DNA from: Drosophila persimilis
Taxonomy: Eukaryota; Arthropoda; Insecta; Diptera; Drosophilidae
DNA: 64,000 nucleotides
Reading direction: 5' to 3'
NCBI RefSeq assembly: GCF_003286085.1
Contig: NW_020825288.1
Location: 19,592,001 to 19,656,000, forward strand
A program made the translations under genes and the position numbers. Below the pieces are notes generated by a model. The model had not been told where the DNA came from and ran no database searches. It was given only the letters and a program-made list of their open reading frames with translations. This document shows positions 58,291 through 64,000 of this stretch, in pieces; positions within the stretch are counted from its first letter, which is position 1; each line of letters begins with the position of its first letter.

Positions 58291-61200
58291 CATTCTGCAA
58301 TGCTTTGCCTGTGCGTTTGCATCTGTGGGCTGGGCTTGTAAGAGTATTTTATAACTTGTTGGCTTAACTTCCATAGAGTTTTGTCTGTTTTGTTTGGTTC
58401 CCAGCCCAGCCCAGCCCAGTCCCAGTCCCTCCAAAAGTGCCAAAGTGTTTGTGTCTGTGGTTGCGCTTAGTTTGGCAATTGTTTTCGAAAAATTCCTTAA
58501 GCTGCAAAATGTTTGTTATCAAACAATTTTTTTTGTGGCTTTTTCAGGGGTTGGTTGCTGGCTGCCTCCTGACACGGCTGTTGCCACTGCCAATGCCACA
58601 GCCAGTGCTGGCTCACTAATGAGAACGATCCCAGAAGGAGTTTCGCTCCTAATTAGTTAGATTTTAATAGGTGCAGTTTCGCAGCAGTTATCTCGAGTGC
58701 TCTGAAATAATTGAAACTACTGTGCTGCGAGAGACGAAATGATTTGCATAAGGGTGGGGCAGGAGCACTATCAGCCACAATTTATGAATTCTTTAGCCGT
58801 CCTGCATACGTGCACATATATCAGAAAATAATAGAAAATCCTTTCATACCCTTCTCTACCTGGCAAATACTGCTGTCTTCAGGCAGAGAATAGCAGAGCA
58901 TTTCGATTATCAAGTTTTGGCCATATCAATATTTGGACAAGCGTTTGAAATTGATAATTGAAAAGTGTGCGGCCAACGATACGTATGAGTAATGTGCAGA
59001 GAGGATACCATTGTTTGAGATGCCACACTAGTTATGTTGGAGTGTGTGTGTGTCAAAGGATTTCCGTATCCCGTATCTGAAATGAAAATCAAATACCAAG
59101 TGGAAAGCGAATTGAGTGAGAGGATGGGTGGGGCGTAAGGCCAGGGCACAGGCAGAACGGAATTAATTTGTGTGCAAATATTTTAGTATATTTTTGGGTT
59201 TTTAAGAGGATCTCTTCTCTCCCTCTCTTTTTCTCTGAGTGTGTGCTGCTGGCAATTTCAATTTCTTTTCGAACGTAATGCTTCAACAATTCGCCACGCC
59301 AGAGGGCACTCACGTGCCCGGTCGGTCTGCTGATTAAGGTGGATTGCAGGCCAGCAACTTGCATTTTTTGTGCAACAGAAACGGCACAGGGTAGAGGCAC
59401 AGGCAGAGGCAATGCAGCGTGTCCTTGCTGGCTTCCATGAGGTAAAACGTTAAATTGTATTAGCCTAAAACATTTCATTACCTCAGCCTCAGTCCAACTC
59501 AAGCAATCAGCCTGGAATAGCATTGGGAGATTTGGGAAAATCCAAGAGAGAAAGAGGTCCAGAAGCGGCTGGGAGAGGGAGGGCGGGAAGGCCCCTAGCA
59601 TGCTTTTCAGTGTTACTTGCCCCTGGCGTGTGCAGCTAATAAAAATGAAAATATTATGCAACAAGTAACCAAAAGTATACAGCCCTCAATGGCTCCCAGG
59701 CAGACTGCACCGAGTGGCGCTTTCTTAGCTGACCCATCTCGTCCTCGTGCTGCTCCTTTTCTCACATCCATCCTTCCGCCCACTCATAATCCCGTGTAAA
59801 ATTGTTTTCAAACTGCAGAGTGCATTTCGTGTAGCTGCCGCTGCTGCTGCAGGGCAGGCATTGGACTGCTTGTTCCTTCTTTTGTTGGTCAGGTCCTAAG
59901 AACACACACAGACACACCCCCAAACGAAACGGGGCAAAAAAGCAGACTCGAGTGTGTGTGCCAAAACATAGAAATAATTTCAATCATGGCACAGTAATTC
60001 CCCAGAACACTTTCCAGCACCTTCAACAGCCAAACGAGACCACAGCGCCAGCTCTAACATCAGTCCTCCGGGTCGTAGACTCTTAAAGATGTAGAAATGA
60101 ATGCCGCAGCAGCAAGCACTTGGATTCTGGTCTCATTTAATTGCAAGAGTGCTGCTGCTGCAGCTTGTAGCTCAAGTAGCTGAACAGAAAGAAACTATAC
60201 ATACATATATAGAGTAGATTAAAGTAGCTATTCAGGTGCTGTACTTAAGAGGAAGGATTCAGCTAAAGAAAATGTGAATAGGTGGGCGAGAAAATGAATT
60301 GTTGCTGAATGAAGTCCAAGCAGCAGATAGCAATTCATGCATAGATTTAAATAAATAAGAACATTAAAGAATATCTTCAATTTATTGATAAAGCGAAAAC
60401 ATTTTACAAGAGTGTTCATATCCATTTTGGTTCCCCAATTAGGATAGTGTTTCAGAGATCTCTTTGTGCTGTTTGTGATTATATGTACATATATAGTTTA
60501 CTCTACTCTACTGTTTGGGAAAGCCTTTCATGTACATGTAACGGGTGTAACGAGCATTTTTATTTTATTTAATAATTCCCTTGTTCAGGACTCCTCTCAG
60601 GACTCTTCTGTCTAGGAATCTGTGTTAGGCAATAACTAATTTGCTGTATTGAGTGCACACAAACTTATTTCCACTAAATAAATTTTAATTTGCTTGAAGA
60701 AGGCACAGGACTGTTCATGCATGCTTGAATTCCTATACAGCCACAAAAAAGGACCAAGTGAGCAGTGGATGGTTCGGGGACAGGGTAGAGGGTAGAGGAT
60801 ATGCCAACACTCGCTATTTATGAGTTAATCAACCATGAACTTTAAAGCCCTCGCTCTGAAATGCAAAAAGGACACCAAAGCCACGGCACAGCAACCGCAC
60901 TCCAGACCCGATAATGAATTTGCATTTTCTACAGCTACTAGAGGCATTTTCCGGCTGTTGTGTCGGGCTCTGTTCATGCACATGACCACGGACCAACCGA
61001 ACGACCGAACGACCGTCCGACCGTTCGACCGGCAAACAAAATAACACAGAACAAAGCAAAACAAATGAAAACCAATTAAAATTTAATGATTATGCAGTTC
61101 GCATAGAAGAGCAGCATTTTCCACACTTCAATGGTAACACCAAGGTTTTTGTTGATTGTAATGAATTTTTGCTCTATTGTACAAAACCTAGTATCTGTCT

Positions 61201-61821
61201 GTCTGGCCCTAAGCTTTATGTTGGATCCTGTCCGCTTCCAAGTTTTAATTGCAAGCTTAATTCCGCATGAAATACTCGTACCCCAAAACATAATTTAATT
61301 ATCTGTCAATCTTTTAACCAATGATTAAAAATTGCTATCCACTTTCCCCACGTGGACGCGCCATTCGTCGTGGAGTACCACCTCTTGCATTGGCATATTG
61401 TGTACAGTGAATACCTCATAAAGCAAGAGGAAACGATTCAGAGACAAACAGGAAATCAAACGCAAACCACAGCTGAAAGGCAATACCGAGCCGCGGAAAT
61501 ACGAAATACCCAAGATGGAGCGACAACAACGGACACTGCCGGAGAAGAGCAGAGTGGATTGGAGAAGCGGAATGAAGAAGTATAAGAATAAGTAACAGTA
61601 GCTGTAGCTGGTGGCCACGGGTTGATGACAAGCAGATTACGTTTCCGTTGCCGTTGACAACCGAAACCGAAACCGGAAGCGAATGAGTAGCGTATAAATG
61701 TATTTATAATACAGAGTGAAAATATGTCCCCGAACCCAGTCCGCCAGTCCCCCAGTCCGAACTTTCAGACTTGAAAAGTATGCTACTTAAACCAACCCAG
61801 ACGCACACACACATACACATA

Positions 61822-61843
61822 CACAGACGCAGACGCAGACGCA
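61822..61843. repeat. CAGACG hexamer repeat
   Basis: Three to four units following a short CA/CATA tract. Confidence 0.7.
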
Positions 61844-62255
61844 TACATGGACGCATGGTTGGAGGAAAAATTGCAAATTAGCAATTGCCTATGTGAAAGT
61901 GAAATGAACGGAAACGGAGGCCCCCAATGGCCGTAAAAGGGACAGCGAGCAGTGTAAACAGAGCATTTGTAGAGCCACTACAAAAAATAGAGCAAAGAGA
62001 AGAAAAAATGGATGGGATGAAGGCCAAGTGTAAATGCGGCCATCAATTAGGGGGCGGGGCAGATCGATGCTTGGCTGGATTTGCTATTTATATACATCAA
62101 AGTACGGGCCGGGCCTCACTCTCAGCGGTTCATTTGGCCCGAGGCGAGGCCCTCAAACGGGTATAGAGTATCTGATGTTCGCCTTAGCATAGGGTACCGC
62201 TCGATTGTCTATTTTTCCCTACTTACAGCCAATTTAAAGTGCAAGTTTAGAGTGG

Positions 62256-62279
62256 CCAGGCCAGGCCAGGCCAGGCCAG
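62256..62279. repeat. CCAGG pentamer repeat
   Basis: Four to five tandem units. Confidence 0.75.
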
Positions 62280-64000
62280 CCAGATCGGGCCTGTTGAGGT
62301 CTTCCCAGATACGAGTATGTGTGACCGGAAGTAGCGGCCAACAAGGCTTAGGGCCTAACCCAGGCCCAAGAACTCAAGTAGCTATTGACAGCACACCCTC
62401 GCACACATCTGTATGTGCGTGTGTGTACACGAAAGTACGAAAGTATGCATGTCACTGTGCACAGTGTGGTTGAGGGTAGGAAATGAGTTTCAAAGTGCTT
62501 AAAAGTGCCTGCTGCTGCCGTTTGGCTTTCAGTGCGCTGGCCCGGAGTGTCAGCGTTGCGCTACATTAGATTAAACAGCTTAAGAAGCCAACCAGGAATA
62601 CCAGGACATAGCAAGCAGAACAGAGCACCAGCAACAGCAACAGCAACAGCAACCGAAATTCATGGTTTAAGCTGGCGACGTGGCGTATGAGCAATGGCGC
62701 CCTCTGACTTTGCTTTTCCCCTGACTCTGGGACTGGGATGCTGATGCGGTCTTCTTGTGCGATGTGACAGAAAAATTAGTGACCCTGAATTAAATTGTCA
62801 TTATTTTCAACTCACTCGAAAAGATGCGCAAAATACACACACACAAACACAGATACTCCCTCGCATTCACACACGCATGAGTGTTAGTATTTTGAGGGCC
62901 TGCTGAAAAGCGGATTTAATATGAAAATTCCGCATTACGAGTTGTTTGTCGTTTCGCTTTGTGTACTCCACATACACATATGTATGCACAGGCAATCGCC
63001 TGCCTATGTGTGTGTGCTGGTATCTGTGTGAGTTTTGCGATTGAAATTCAATTACTTGTGTCCCTTTTTGCTGCCGCCCCAAAAGTGGAAAAAAAACCCA
63101 TACTGAGAGGGCTGCAAAACTTTTTCGCCCACAAAAAAAGTCGCCATATTCAGGGCTCGATGTGTTCGTGCGTGTGTGTATCTGTGAGCTTTATATCTGC
63201 TAAATGTCATCTCGCCAGAGCTACAGCATAACTTTGAACAACTGTCAACGGGGGTCAGCGGGTGGCAACATGGAGAGATCCAGAGCAGCCAGCCATACGT
63301 ACATGCCCTTTGAGGTTGGTTAACTGTCTCCTGCGTGGTCCGACGTTTACTGCGTGCCTCTGTGTGTATACACTTGTGTGCGACTGTAATCTAGGCAGAG
63401 GCTACCGAAAAATACACAAAAAAGGAAACTATCAGCCATCAAGCCATTCTCTTACAGAACGAAAACGAGAACACACCGAGAGACATTCGCAAACATGACA
63501 CATGAAGTTATTGCCTCTCGTCTGGCAATCACATAAATCAAACTTTTGTCTTGCAGGTGGCAAGAGGTCGTCCTGTACCATTCCCGAGATGGGATCAGGC
63601 AGGGACAGCGGCAGGACCATGATAATGTCTGGAGCTGCTTATGAGTTTATTACGAAACACATAAATTGAGATTTCATTTATATTTCGTCTGTACATTTCA
63701 ATAATTTGTGGGTTTGTGAAGAGTACCATTTTGACCTTCATTCAAATCAAATTACTCGTAAATTTAATAAAGTTAAATACGATTAACCAATCATTTAATG
63801 GAGAACACTTGTAATTAAATATGTATCTGCTTAACTGAGTTACGGAAAAATCAAAAAAATATAAAATATGATTTGTTGAAATGTAAATTAATCAAAGCCT
63901 TAGCAAAGCAGATTCAGAAGAGCGGTATACTTATGTATTTTATATCCCCAATGATTGATTATATGATGAGCAGCAATTTATAAAAAAGGTTTACAAATTA

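Larger units (their letters stand above)
50677..64000. other. 5' flank of nAChRalpha2, no convincing gene
   Basis: 13.3 kb. The first few hundred bases should include the nAChRalpha2 5' UTR; AAG/GTAAAC on the minus strand at ~50776 is a plausible 5' UTR splice donor but no acceptor was found below it. The rest holds microsatellites and scattered open frames without protein-like composition or splice context (e.g. 59089-59664 minus, 52466-52864 plus). Untranslated exons, enhancers or non-coding RNAs cannot be excluded. Confidence 0.5.

Noticed and set aside
59089-59664. 191-codon minus-strand open frame
   Set aside because: No recognisable family or coding periodicity by eye; likely chance in non-coding DNA.

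Overview
This is insect nuclear DNA, almost certainly Drosophila. The genes have short introns with GT/AG borders, the intergenic DNA is AT-rich and full of CA, CAG and GA microsatellites, and the encoded proteins are close to D. melanogaster proteins of cytological region 96A on arm 3R (Muller element E). Protein divergence and heavy simple-repeat content suggest a species outside the melanogaster group, perhaps the obscura group; that is inference. Names rest on recognition of protein families from the translated sequence, without a database search.

Layout. The left third (1-21 kb) is gene-dense. In order it holds the N-terminal part of the centriole protein Ana1/CEP295 (minus, running off the left edge), the mitochondrial A-type Fe-S carrier ISCA2 (plus), a short PPP1R21-like coiled-coil protein (minus), a secreted takeout/JHBP lipid-binding protein (minus), an unrecognised Ser/Gln-rich ORF (plus), the catalytic phosphatase Pp1alpha-96A (minus) and the ciliary base protein Dzip1 (minus). 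Exon borders were assigned by hand and every listed junction keeps frame.

The middle and right hold two nicotinic acetylcholine receptor subunit genes facing each other: nAChRbeta2 (plus, 11 coding exons, 21.1-27.6 kb) and nAChRalpha2 (minus, 7 coding exons, 46.2-50.7 kb). The alpha2 product has the vicinal cysteine pair of the agonist site and beta2 lacks it, so they can act as principal and complementary subunits of one pentamer. About 18.6 kb without a convincing gene separates the two stop codons, and a further 13 kb upstream of nAChRalpha2 (51-64 kb) also shows no convincing coding sequence. These stretches carry microsatellites and presumably neural regulatory DNA or untranslated exons.

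The most unusual structure is a diverged AT-rich dispersed repeat. It is present in full at about 3.76-4.54 kb and 16.97-17.75 kb, and in part at about 7.01-7.51 kb. Each copy starts at the 5' end of a minus-strand housekeeping gene (ana1, the PPP1R21-like gene, Pp1alpha-96A) and begins with copies of a motif resembling a known Drosophila core-promoter element. No bacterial-type system, CRISPR array, rRNA or tRNA was seen.
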